From Rhodosorus marinus (taxonomy: Eukaryota; Rhodophyta; Stylonematophyceae; Stylonematales; Stylonemataceae), in contig JAMWBK010000007.1 in NCBI GenBank assembly GCA_029953675.1, forward strand, positions 868,001 to 932,000: a stretch of 64,000 nt of DNA, read 5' to 3'. The notes beneath the pieces are model-generated. The model saw only the letters and a program-made list of their open reading frames with translations. It made no database searches and was not told where the DNA came from. Made by a program: the position numbers and the translations under genes. Below are positions 11,247 through 20,994 of the stretch, in pieces (positions within the stretch are counted from its first letter, which is position 1; each line of letters starts with the position of its first letter).

Positions 11247-12221
11247 TCACGTATTCACAGCTTGTTCATCAGTCTTTCTGGAGGCTCTGTTTCTGAGCAG
11301 TTTGTCATAAAACAGTACAGTCTCCTCATAAATCGTCCATGTGATCGCTGATCCCAAGCACCGTTTCACAAACCTCGGTGATGATCCTCTGAAGAACCCG
11401 TACAGACCTTCCTCATTGAACATTCGTTTCATTGTCTGCCAAGCTGAGCCGTACTTGTCGTTGTACATTGGCTTGTGCCTAGATAGCTGCATTCTCGTCT
11501 TGACAACGTCCTGAGGCTGGGTGAAGAGAGTCGCCAGACCACCACCCAGAAGCCCACAAGAAAAGTTGATGGTCATCGCCGCGATTCCTTTGCCGGACGG
11601 ACTTCCGTCAAAGAACAGTGGCTGAATCCATTCCTTAGCTTTGATGTAGAAAAAGAGATATAGAGCTGCGTAGGGCGCATCTCTGATGATCGTCGGGAGT
11701 AGACCGGCGAAAAGCCCTTTGATCCCCTCGTTGCGTCCGATCACAATGAGCGCGTGAAGAACACCAGTGTACTTATGGGCAAGTTCAAACGCTTCAAACC
11801 GCGTCTTGACGACGGTCAATGGCAGGAGGATCATCGAAGAGATTGATCGAGCGGACGCTCCAGCGAGGAGGGTTGATGAGTTCGAAAGCGTGCCGTCACT
11901 GGACTTCAAAAGAGTGGTGAGATTATTAAGCGTAACGAAATACAATCCCACACCCATCATATTCCTCATGATTGTCGGGATACCTCCTCGCCAAAGCCCA
12001 CGAGCCCCATCCTGTCTCGCCACCGCAACCATGGTCTTCCACATCCCACTGTTCGGAGGCAGCATCAGCCGGCTCTCTATCCCCACTGTCCGACTGAACG
12101 CCGTGCTCATCTGCATGCGCGTCTTCACGACATCCAGCGGCTGCAAAAGAAGCGTGGTTATACATCCCGACGTCGCTCCAGCCAAAAAATTCGACGCAGA
12201 CTTAGGCTTGCCTGCCACCAT
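11247..12221 (-). CDS. Mitochondrial carrier, SLC25A38/Hem25 type (324 aa)
   Basis: Inner mitochondrial membrane solute carrier, a single exon of the usual length (about 300-325 aa). Three tandem repeats carry the signatures PLDVVKTR, PLTVVKTR and PQDVVKTR. GLWRGGIPTIMRN and GLFAGLLPTIIRDAPYAALY match the SLC25A38 branch, whose animal and yeast members import glycine for heme synthesis; the yeast protein has also been linked to isoprenoid precursor transport. Start at 12221 (MVAGKPKSASNFLAGATSG), so no extra presequence. Its 5' flank is C/A-rich on plus. Family assignment to mitochondrial carriers is certain; the subfamily is a strong reading from the repeat-2 motif. Confidence 0.92.
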   Translation of the reverse strand: MVAGKPKSASNFLAGATSGCITTLLLQPLDVVKTRMQMSTAFSRTVGIESRLMLPPNSGMWKTMVAVARQDGARGLWRGGIPTIMRNMMGVGLYFVTLNNLTTLLKSSDGTLSNSSTLLAGASARSISSMILLPLTVVKTRFEAFELAHKYTGVLHALIVIGRNEGIKGLFAGLLPTIIRDAPYAALYLFFYIKAKEWIQPLFFDGSPSGKGIAAMTINFSCGLLGGGLATLFTQPQDVVKTRMQLSRHKPMYNDKYGSAWQTMKRMFNEEGLYGFFRGSSPRFVKRCLGSAITWTIYEETVLFYDKLLRNRASRKTDEQAVNT

Positions 12222-13435
12222 TTCCTCTCATCTCCCAATTCCTCACTTCATAGCTCACAAAACTAATAACCGAAAAAAAAACACCCAAAACCTAAAATAC
12301 CACCACAAAAAAACAAACAGCCACTAAAATCCTAAAGTGACACAATCCTTGCCTTACTTCCTATGTCCCAAGTTCCATCTACAACCCTCCCAACCTCTCT
12401 CCCCCCACCCAAACCTCACTCACAAACCCAATCCCAATACCTTTATAGCGATTGCCTATCCACAAACGTCTGCTCTCGAAAGGGACTCGATCTGAATACT
12501 CAGCAAAATGCCCACATCCAAAGCCGGTGCTCTAGCGTTCTATTTTGCAGATGATGAAGTTGGAAACCCTTCGTATCGCTTAAGGGGACCACACTACTGG
12601 TGGCTCTTGGCTCTTGCCAAGCCCCCAGACAGTCGCCTCTCTCTCCCGATCGCTGCTTTCCTGCATCCTTTTCGATGGAAACCGTTTTTCCCTTCCCCTT
12701 ATAATTATTTTTTCTTTTATGCTTGTTTGCCGGCTGGACACTATTGACGGATCTATCGGGAGTTCCTGTCTTGGATATGCGGTGCACTCTCATTGCAATC
12801 TGATGTGTGGCTTCTTGGGTATATCTTGTTCACCATCAACGCCCTTCCCCAACCGCACCACCACCTACGGGGGGCTAAAGAGTTTTTAACCCCAAACGCT
12901 CCCAATCCCCTCCGACCTCTGAGAGCTCCGAACATCCTTTTTTTGCATTGAGTTATGGCTTTTTTAAGACTTTGTTTCTAAATATAGGAGCGCAAAAACT
13001 CCTACTCGACAAAACTCTACCCCTTACCACACCTTTTCCTACACGCAAATGTTCTTTTTAAATTTACTAAAAACTTTAATATTCAAAAAACATACTCCTA
13101 CAGCAGGCCTTTTGAAAATGGGAAAATTCGGATCTGATTATGACCTCTTCAATTGTTAAATAGAACATAATGACAGCTGTCCAATATTCTGAACCTACCA
13201 CTTACCGGGGAGGTACCCAAACTTGATTTTCAGCTAAAATGTGGAATATTATTAATAAACATAAGAACTTATAATTTCCGCCACGGGGGTAACGAGAATC
13301 ACGAAAATACTGCTGCTCGAATTCTTTTATAGGTTCTATTTTTTGGATTCTTTTTTTTGTTTATTTTTGTGTTTATAGGACAGCTGTCCGTTACGAACTC
13401 CCAATAAGAGTTTGGAAGTTTTGGGTTTGCAGTCT
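12222..13435. other. Intergenic stretch between two minus-strand genes
   Basis: 12222-12440 is the C/A-rich 5' flank of the carrier gene. 12900-13430 is AT-rich. The frame 12508-12747 is not convincing. Confidence 0.4.
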
Positions 13436-14447
13436 TTACAAGAGCTCTACCTTTGAGATCTTTGGGACCTTGACTCTGGTCTCGATGACTTCGTCAATGA
13501 TACCGTATTCCTTTGCTTCTACTGGAGTGAGGAAATAGTCCCTGTCGGTATCCTTGACGATCTTGTCCACGCTTTGGCCGGTGTATTCGGCCATGTAGCT
13601 GTTGAGCATGTTCTTAACGAAGAGGATTTCTCGGGCCTGGATCGCGATGTCTGCGGCCTGTCCCTGGGCCCCGCCCATCGGCTGATGGATCATGATCCTG
13701 GAGTTCGGGAGGGCCTTGCGCTTGCCCTTTGTTCCGGCTCCAAGCAAGAAGGCACCTGCAGGTTGTGGGCGCGTGGGATGAGATTAGGTTTAATGCCGTT
13801 TCCAAGAACCTCGAATCGTTGGATTTCGTTTCGCTTACCCATTGATGCTGCTACACCGTAGCAAATAGTCTGAACATCGCATGGGATGAATTGCATTGCG
13901 TCAAATATCGCCATTCCAGCAGAGACGGATCCTCCCGGGGAGTTGATGTACATCGTGATATCCTTGTCGGGCTCCTCGGAAGAAAGATACAACATCTGGG
14001 CTACGAGCGAGTTTGCAACCTATTAATTGTAAATAGACATTCACATGATTCAAAAATCACATCAAACGTCAAGACGCGAAAAACAAGAAACAAAAAGCGG
14101 AAAGCCTTTCACGCGCGCCGGTGCGAACGCGGCAAACACGACTCCGATCTTCGCCAAAAATAAAGATCCGATTGCCCCACCTCATCATCGACCATCCTGC
14201 CAAGAACAAGAATCCTATCCTTTGCCAGCCTCGAGTAAATATCCATCTGGCCCTCTCCAACTGCCACCATAGGGGTCGGAAACGGCATGCTCGGCCCCGG
14301 TTCCTCCCTACCCGGAGGCGGCGTTGGCGGCTTCTCCGGCTCCAACGGCTCCGGCATCATCTTTGCCGCACTCATTCTACTATTCACCCTCCTCGCAACC
14401 CCATTACGTCCTAAACCCCCCCCAAAACTTCCCACAAATCCAACCAT
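13436..14447 (-). CDS. clpP: Plastid ClpP, proteolytic subunit of Clp protease (255 aa, 3 exons)
   Basis: Serine protease ring subunit that works with Clp ATPases. Exons 14447-14181, 14019-13839 and 13755-13436, with introns of 161 and 83 nt in matching phase. The catalytic Ser is in YGVAASMG, the His in [11 protein letters not shown] and the Asp in [10 protein letters not shown], so the enzyme should be active. The substrate-gating loop [16 protein letters not shown] is intact. The N-terminus [11 protein letters not shown] plus an Arg/Ser stretch is an early-Phe transit peptide, followed by a Pro-rich linker ([19 protein letters not shown]) before the conserved core. The start at 14447 is the first ATG of the frame. 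A mitochondrial ClpP is less likely because of the leader and the cyanobacterial-like core. Confidence 0.95.
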
Positions 14448-14749
14448 CCTTGCAAAAACCCACCCTACCCCAACCCCTCCGCAGGTCCTCTTTCGTACTT
14501 CCCTCAAAAAAAAACAAAATAATCACACACACCTCTAACGAAAAATACCCTCTCAATCAATCCTCTCCCTTCCAACCTCCTTCCTCTCACCCTTTCCTCC
14601 TCTCTCACACCCTTCCGATATCTCTCCTCATCAAAGAAAAACGCCAATTCCCCTTATACCTCCCTCCCCATCAAATCTAAACCCCGAAGAAAATTTCCGC
14701 CTTCGTCTCCGTCCACAAAACACCAATCTGAATGGTTTTCTCCCAATCT
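14448..14749. other. 5' flank of clpP
   Basis: C/A-rich on the plus strand (C-poor on the clpP sense strand). No gene. Confidence 0.45.
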
Positions 14750-15190
14750 CATCACTTTAACTACTTTACTACATTTTATCCAATAATACAACTCTAAACA
14801 GAAAAACGGTGTTGTGTCAAATTTTTATTCGACTATATCTGATAAAGTAGTAAAGCTTCTGAAAAACATTAAATCGTCACTTTGCTTCTTCTAATCCAAT
14901 AATCTAGCCCGTATCTGAATAAAGGGTGTTGTGTCATATTTTCATTCGACTATATGTGCTATAGTAGTATTTTTTGAAAATATTAATTCGCCACTTTGCT
15001 ACTTGACTAGAATTTATCCAATAATGTAGCCCTAATCTTAATAAGGGCGGTTTATCGTATTATTATTCGACTATAAATAGTGAAATAGTGTAATACGTAA
15101 ATTGTTTAGTTCATTGCTGTTCCATTTATCCAATAGTGTATCTTAGATTTTGAATAAGGTCGTTTTATCGAATGTTATTGGATTGTATTA
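14750..15190. repeat. Four diverged tandem copies of an AT-rich unit of about 115 bp
   Basis: Units begin near 14752, 14876, 14989 and 15107. Each contains CACTTTGCT (or a variant), ATCCAATAATnTAG, a GAATAAGGGnG block, then TCATATTnTTATTCGACTATA. Copies are about 65-75% alike by eye, so the array is old. Confidence 0.75.
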
Positions 15191-16021
15191 ATTGTACTGG
15201 AGAAAAATCTCGAGGAGAACATGAACGGGGTGAGGAGGGGATTTGAGAAGAACGACCTTTGAGCTTTCTTTGAGGCTTCCTGATCTCATAGACGCAACTT
15301 GTTGGATCCTTTGGATGCTTTGGAGTCCTCAGACATGACGATGTATCCGGTCGATGTGGCCCCCGTGCTGGGCTTCACCACCTGCGCTCGCTGGCGACCT
15401 TAAACAGTGCCAGCGCCATTTGGTAAGGTTCGATGAGATCTTCCAGAGCAGTCGTAACCGTAACCTTTACTCGGCAGCTGCATACTGCAGCGAAACACGC
15501 AGCTACAAAGCTCGTCCTGAATACATGTGAGAGCTGCTGATGTGTGGTTGTGCATGGGCTAGGTAATCCCCCTCTCCGCCCCCCGTCCCCCCCCCCAAAG
15601 ACGACCCGGCTCTTCGAAACAGATTGGTGTTTTGTTTGGTCTGCCTATGAGATTGTGGGAGTGCTCTATGTCGTTCGCGTTGTGTAAGGAGAGACATACA
15701 ACCGCAGAGCTGATTTTTGTCCGCGTTCGGCAGTGCGAACCCAAGGCTAGACGAAAGGCGACATCAACCGGCTGAATGCTGAGCAAACAGCAACAGGGTT
15801 TCGATATCCAATACCCAATTGCTTTTGTTCTAAGATTGTGAGCTCTCCAGACGCGTGTCGGTGCTTTGAATTTGGAAGTTTCATATTTATCTTTTGAGCG
15901 AGCTGAAACTAAGCTCACTTTCCGAAATTTGTTTTTTCCGCGGTTCTATATATTATCATTTTCTTTCGCTCTGCACTCGTTCACGTGTTACTTTTTCGAC
16001 GATCACATAGATGCGACGGAC
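15191..16021. other. Gene-less stretch 3' of the RPS9 gene
   Basis: Frames on the minus strand at 15503-15918 are not convincing. No gene, repeat or RNA seen. Confidence 0.4.
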
Positions 16022-16691
16022 TTACTCCTCGTCGTCATCGTCAGCATCACCAGCATCAGCTCTTCTCTGCTTCTTCCTCTTCACACGTCCTGGTTTTCCT
16101 CCACCAAGCGCAGATCCGAGCGCATGATCAATATGCTTCTCCGAGTCGACTGAAACCATGAAAGATGGAACATTCACGACCTGCTTTCCGACTCTGTCAA
16201 GGATCAACCCAAACAAGGAGATGTTTTCAGAGATTTTGTGGTTGCTGAAGGCACGACCGGGAAAGCAAGATTGGTTGGGATTCTTACCGAATATGCCTCT
16301 GCCAGATCAGGACACGAGCATGGTGGATAGTTTTGGCGAGGTTCATCTGAAACACTCTCGTCTGCAACCGACGATCCAAAAAGTCCTCGGTCTTCAACGA
16401 AAGCACATAATCGAGCGCCTTCTTATTCTCATCCAGCAACCCCAACCTCGTCAGCCTCTTCAACATAGCTGTACCCTCAAACACCCGCTTGGTATCCTTC
16501 TCATCCAAAGTCAGCAGCTCCCTCGCCGTCGTCCGAATCTTAGACAAAACCAGTCCAACACGCCACACCTCACGCTTGTTCTTCAGCCCATACTTTCCAA
16601 CAAGCTTCAGCTCCGAGTCAATTCGATCCTTCTCGAACGGACGACGCGGCACCCTAGACGTCTTTGAACAATTCCTATAATTCCTACCCAT
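16022..16691 (-). CDS. RPS9: 40S ribosomal protein S9 (uS4), 191 aa, 2 exons
   Basis: Small-subunit protein that helps form the mRNA entry channel and decoding accuracy centre. Exons 16691-16288 and 16193-16022; the 94-nt intron has a GTAAGA donor and a GACAG acceptor and splits an Arg codon. [20 protein letters not shown] at the N-terminus and [12 protein letters not shown] in the S4 RNA-binding domain are diagnostic. The acidic tail ([11 protein letters not shown]) is typical of eukaryotic S9. Length matches the family (about 185-195). The ATG at 16691 is chosen because the protein starts canonically there, although the frame is open for 32 codons upstream. Confidence 0.97.
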
Positions 16692-16982
16692 ATTGTTTTC
16701 TCCAAACCTCCCCACAAACCCAAACCACAGTCTCTCCAACCTTCCCCGCCCCAACCTCCTCTGCCCAATCCTTCTCCCCTCCCTCAAAATTTACACCAAA
16801 AACCCAACTTCTACACAAAAATCATTCAAAACACTACCAAAAACCCCACATCTATAAACTCGCCTCAAAAAAGAATCCAATACGGCGTCCTTCACGTCAA
16901 CTAAACTGAAGCTTGGCGTTGTATTTCACAAAATCGTCGCCGACGACGATTTTTTTCTTTCTTATTTTATTTAAAAAACAAC
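16692..16982. other. 5' flank of RPS9
   Basis: Pyrimidine/A-rich on plus, nearly G-free from 16700 to 16870 (C-poor on the RPS9 sense strand). Confidence 0.45.
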
Positions 16983-17032
16983 CGGTTTTCTGACAGGCTG
17001 TCCCCTATAGGGGACAGCCTGTCAGAAAACCG
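16983..17032. repeat. Perfect 50-bp palindrome without a loop
   Basis: Each 25-base arm starts CGGTTTTCTGACAGGCTGTC and meets its exact complement at TA/TA in the centre. Flanking A and T runs would extend the stem imperfectly. It sits upstream of RPS9 and lies in no gene. Confidence 0.97.
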
Positions 17033-17149
17033 TTTTGCCTTTTTTGAGATGTTTTAGTCGGTGAGTTCTGGGAGGGTTGTTAGGTTTTCAGATATGTATA
17101 GCTACTTTGCGTGCGATAGAGATTCAGGGAGGGCGTTGGGTTCGAATTA

Positions 17150-17700
17150 AATGTCGACCTGCTGTTTCCGCCTGATCGGTCGCGTGGTGTACAAGAGCAG
17201 AACGGTCTACGTCCTGTTCACTGCAGGGGAGGGGGAGGGGGACTGGGGCTAGGACCGACCTGTTAGGGGTGGCGGGGAAAATGATGCTGGGCTCCTACAC
17301 GAGATGTGCTGAACTGCACGAGATCCTTGGGGTGAGACGCCGCTGTGTACGTACGGATCGTACCCACCCACCTGCAACCCCTGGAATGAGGTCAGCTCTC
17401 GTCCTCAAATCCAGCACCGCCAGTCCGCGCCCATGCTGCTCGAAATACACAATCATGATCGGCAGCCCTCCTGAGGACGCCGACGGCTTGGCACGTGATA
17501 GACAAGTCTTCGGATTCCTTCACAGCGCCGGAGGGTTCTTGGTTTCGTGGGAGCCACCGCCCTGGTGCTCTCTCTCGAATGTACGCTTCTTTGAGTCTTG
17601 ACCTGGCCCCGGGCACCAGCTGCTGTCTCACCCCTGGATGGCGTGCTCTTTGCGCCCTTGCGAGGGCACATCATTCTGGGGAGACCTTAAGCGTTCGATT
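17150..17700. other. GC-rich island, possibly coding, unresolved
   Basis: Open frames exist on both strands. On minus, a stretch around 17480-17370 reads GLPIMIVYFEQHGRGLAVLD and ends at a GTGGGT donor-like site. On plus, an ATG at 17152 opens a 33-codon frame starting MSTCCFRLIGRVVYKSRTVY. I could not assemble a consistent gene on either strand and recognise no family. Confidence 0.25.
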
Positions 17701-18273
17701 TTGACACCGATTTGTCTGTCTGCTGGGACAACTTGTCAGCCAGGCCTTGAGCTGAGTTACCCAAACCCCAAAAGCACAACAAGGTGGGCGCACCCGAGAA
17801 AGGATAAGACGTTCAGTGCACCACCAAACAAACGTTCACCCACGGAATCAATCAAAAATAAAAATGATTGACTTTAGAAAGGAAGGAAATCCGTCGATTT
17901 TCAAATATTTAAATAGCAAAAAAGAAAATTTTGTTGTACGAGGGGTAAAGAAAATTATGTACTCTTAATATTTGTATTTTTCATTATTTAAAAGGAACAA
18001 GATCAAAGCTGTAGGGGTAGGGGGTTTTCTACGAAAGAACGACCTTACGACAGTCTGTCCTAGCAGCGAAGCGAGTTCTGCGGTTTGGTTTGGTGTTCGG
18101 ATGCAGTCTTTCCAGAAGAGGAACGAAGTGGACGGGTTTTAAACTATTTCAAGTTCGATCCTGCGCCCAGTTCTATTTGATATCATCCAACTACCCAAAA
18201 CGTTTCACCTGCATCGCGCTTGACGGTGGGACTCTTTCAGGCCCGCGAGTTTTTTTTGGGGGGGGGGGTGGTG
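17701..18273. other. Gene-less stretch
   Basis: AT-rich in part; a G run lies at about 18258-18268. No gene seen. Confidence 0.35.
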
Positions 18274-18569
18274 GGATCTTAGCTCCGCGTGTCTTTTGGC
18301 TGCGCGTGTTAATCTGACAGCGAGCTAGTACATTGTCTCTACACAAACACACATGTACAAAACCCTTCTCTTCCATCCACCCAAAAATCATCAAACAACT
18401 CCGCGACAACGAGGGTTGGTGGGGTTGGGGATCTTAGCACTGGCGTGTCTGTTGGCAGCGCCTGATAATCTGACAGCGAGCTAGTACGCTGTCTCTACAC
18501 AAACACACATGCACAAAAACCATCTCTTCCATCCACCCAAAAATCATCAAACAACTCTGCGATGACGAT
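18274..18569. repeat. Direct duplication, period about 155 bp
   Basis: Two copies (about 18274-18411 and 18429-18569) share GGATCTTAGC, AATCTGACAGCGAGCTAGTA, GTCTCTACACAAACACACAT and CTTCCATCCACCCAAAAATC followed by ATCAAACAACTC. Differences are few, so the event is fairly recent. Confidence 0.9.
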
Positions 18570-18902
18570 GGAGAGAGCGCGGAAGAGGACGATGACAACC
18601 CCACTCCAATGTCACGTATCGATTTTGACACTATCCGTTGGGGCTGGCAAGAATAGATGTTTTTCAAATATTTTTCCTCCGTTTTTTAAGTCGATTGAAA
18701 TTTGCATTGGTTTCGATGGGAAGGAAAATGACGTTTTGGAAAAGTATTGGGAGAGGTGATTTCAGAGGGGAAGAGCGGTGGGGAGGAAGATGATGAGTTA
18801 GAGAGTAGAAAGGAACGGGAAAGGTGCACGGATCGTTTAGAATTAGACTTTGGAAGGAAGACTGTTTGAAGTTTTTGTTTCAGTAGCTGAAGAGAGAGAG
18901 AG
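18570..18902. other. 5' flank of the VDAC gene
   Basis: Strongly G/A/T-rich and C-poor on plus from about 18700, like other gene fronts here. No separate gene. Confidence 0.45.
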
Positions 18903-20028
18903 ATGGTGAAGTCCTATGCTGATTTTGGAAAGTCCGCGAAGAGTGAGTAGTCCTTTTTTGGGGGGGGGGGGAAGGGGATGGTTCTTCTTGTTTGCCTTTT
19001 TGGGGTGCCGGCCACGCAGGTTGGGAATTTTGGTGCTGAATTTTGGTTTTGTGTTTGTGTTTTGATAGATCTACTCAAGGATGACTACGTGGTTGGGAAA
19101 AAGGCCGAGGTGAAGACGGCGACGGCCGACGGGGTGAACTTCACGGCGACTGGGATAGAGAGCGATAAGGATGGTGCGCTGTCTGGTTCGTTGAGCTGGA
19201 AGTACAAGGTGTATGGAAACGCTTTTACGACAAAGGTTACTACCGCGAACGTGATCAGCAACGAAGCGGTTTTCGAAGACATCGGCGTTAAAGGCCTGAA
19301 GACTACCGTGAACGGATCCCTGGGTACTGCAAGCCAGTCGGCGTCCGCGAAAGTCGACTACAAACATGACGCTGTAAGATCACTCTATCAAGGAAGGACA
19401 CTCGCGTGAATTAGGATTCGAGTCCACTGAGCAATTTGAATCGTTTTTGAACACTGCTTCAGGTTGCAGCAACTATCCTTGCGGACGTCAAGGACCAGAC
19501 TCTGACTCCGAGCGTAGCCGTCGGCTACAAGATGTTCAGTCTGGGAGGTACGGCCACTCTTGAGAACTCCTCGAAATCTGTCAGCCAGTACAGCCTCGGA
19601 GCTTGTCTAGCTCAGGACGATAGCGAGGTGGCGATTTCGACCACAGACAAGTTCAACTTGTTCAAGGTAACCAACGCAACTAAAATCGAAGATACAGCAC
19701 TTGAAAAGGAAGATCAGTTAGCTAACTGGCTGCTTTTCACTGGCAAAACCAGCTCTCTTTTGGACACACCATCTCCCCCAAGTACGAGGTCGCCGCTGAG
19801 GCTTCCTACAACCGTGAAAAGTCGTCTGTATCAATGGCCACCGGCCTCAAGTACGTCACTGATAGTGCTACAATCAAAGCTAAGACGGACAACCTCGGAA
19901 CACTGTCTCTAGCCTACATCGCGAAGATCGACAGCTCCACAAAGCTTACCATGTCAACGTCCGCAAACGTTAAGGAGCTTGAAAAGGGGCAGAAGTTTGG
20001 TATTGCCGTTACCCTTGATCAGCCATGA
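18903..20028 (+). CDS. Mitochondrial outer membrane porin VDAC (274 aa, 4 exons)
   Basis: Voltage-dependent anion channel passing ATP/ADP and small metabolites. Exons 18903-18942, 19069-19373, 19463-19666, 19753-20028; introns are 126, 89 and 86 nt and all phases agree. The N-terminal helix MVKSYADFGKSAKNLLKDDY matches the eukaryotic porin start (the Y-x-D-x-G-K motif). The rest is an alternating beta-strand pattern to KEKGQKFGIAVTL-like final strands, and no TM helix is present. Total length is close to the family norm of about 280. The third exon begins VAATILADVKDQ and the fourth LSFGHTISPKYE. It is not a plastid OEP: the leader and strand pattern are those of VDAC. Confidence 0.93.
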
Positions 20029-20994
20029 AATAGAAAAAAAACAACGTTAAAAAAAACGAAAACAGATTAAATAGGGGAAACACGTCCTCGTCCCCTGGAG
20101 ACCGCCTTCTTCTCCTCTTCCCTAGAAGGCGTTTGCTTGTGGGTTAACATTTTTTGTTGTGGGTTAACATGCCGTAGGGCGCAGCTTCGTTTTCCCTCGT
20201 CTGTGGAAGAAGGGCCGATTTGCATAGCCTGAAGCAGCAGATAGTATATCCTACGGTGGTCGGCATTCTGGCTAGATGTACGGAACCACCCGCTTATAGA
20301 AAAGCCACATCCATCTTCGACTCGTCAACCCATCCGGAGGGTGCCCTACAAGAGCGTTCCTGGATTGGGATTGTAGCCTACATGAGAAGGACGGACGAGC
20401 GCATCATGGAAGCCCTCTGCGGTAAGAGAAGCGAAACGGTGGGGGGGTTTCACCCGAACAGCAGGATTGCTTGCGCGGCTTTCCTCATCGACTAGCTGCT
20501 CAATCGGGTGACGCACTTGAAACCTGAAATACTGGTCACAGGTTCGGCGTCGATTGTTTTGAACTTTCCGCCACTTCGTGGTTATTGATGAGGGGCTCCT
20601 GGTCTTCTTCAATCGTTTCGGTTGAACGAGCGTCGGGCATACGTACAAGGTTGTCTCCGCAAGATCATTCCGGTAATGACTACTCGATCACTCTTCCTGC
20701 AACCTGTGCTCAATCCATACGGTGTGCTCGCGAAGGCACTTGAGGCCAGTTTGTTAAGAGCGAACGCACAATCCAGAGCGGGCGGGGATACGTTAATCTG
20801 GGGTTCAGAAACTTCGAGTGGAATCCGTCTGTATGTATTTGCTTTTCTATGTTTACGACCGGGGTCAGTTCTCTACTATAGCATGACGCCCTACTTCTGC
20901 ACTAAACGGACACTAGAAAAAAAAAAACAGGTTGGTGGGAGACGGGGCGGGGCGCCCGTCGGCGGGGTTGGATAAGAATAATTCTACATACAAC
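20029..20994. other. Convergent intergenic stretch between VDAC and chlP
   Basis: Holds a 13-base direct repeat TGTGGGTTAACAT at 20138-20150 and 20158-20170. Frames at 20220-20648 (both strands) and 20622-20975 are not convincing. Confidence 0.4.

Noticed and set aside
10721-11296. 191-codon plus-strand ORF between NFU and the carrier
   Set aside because: Overlaps the carrier's 3' end antisense and is Arg/Lys/Thr low complexity.
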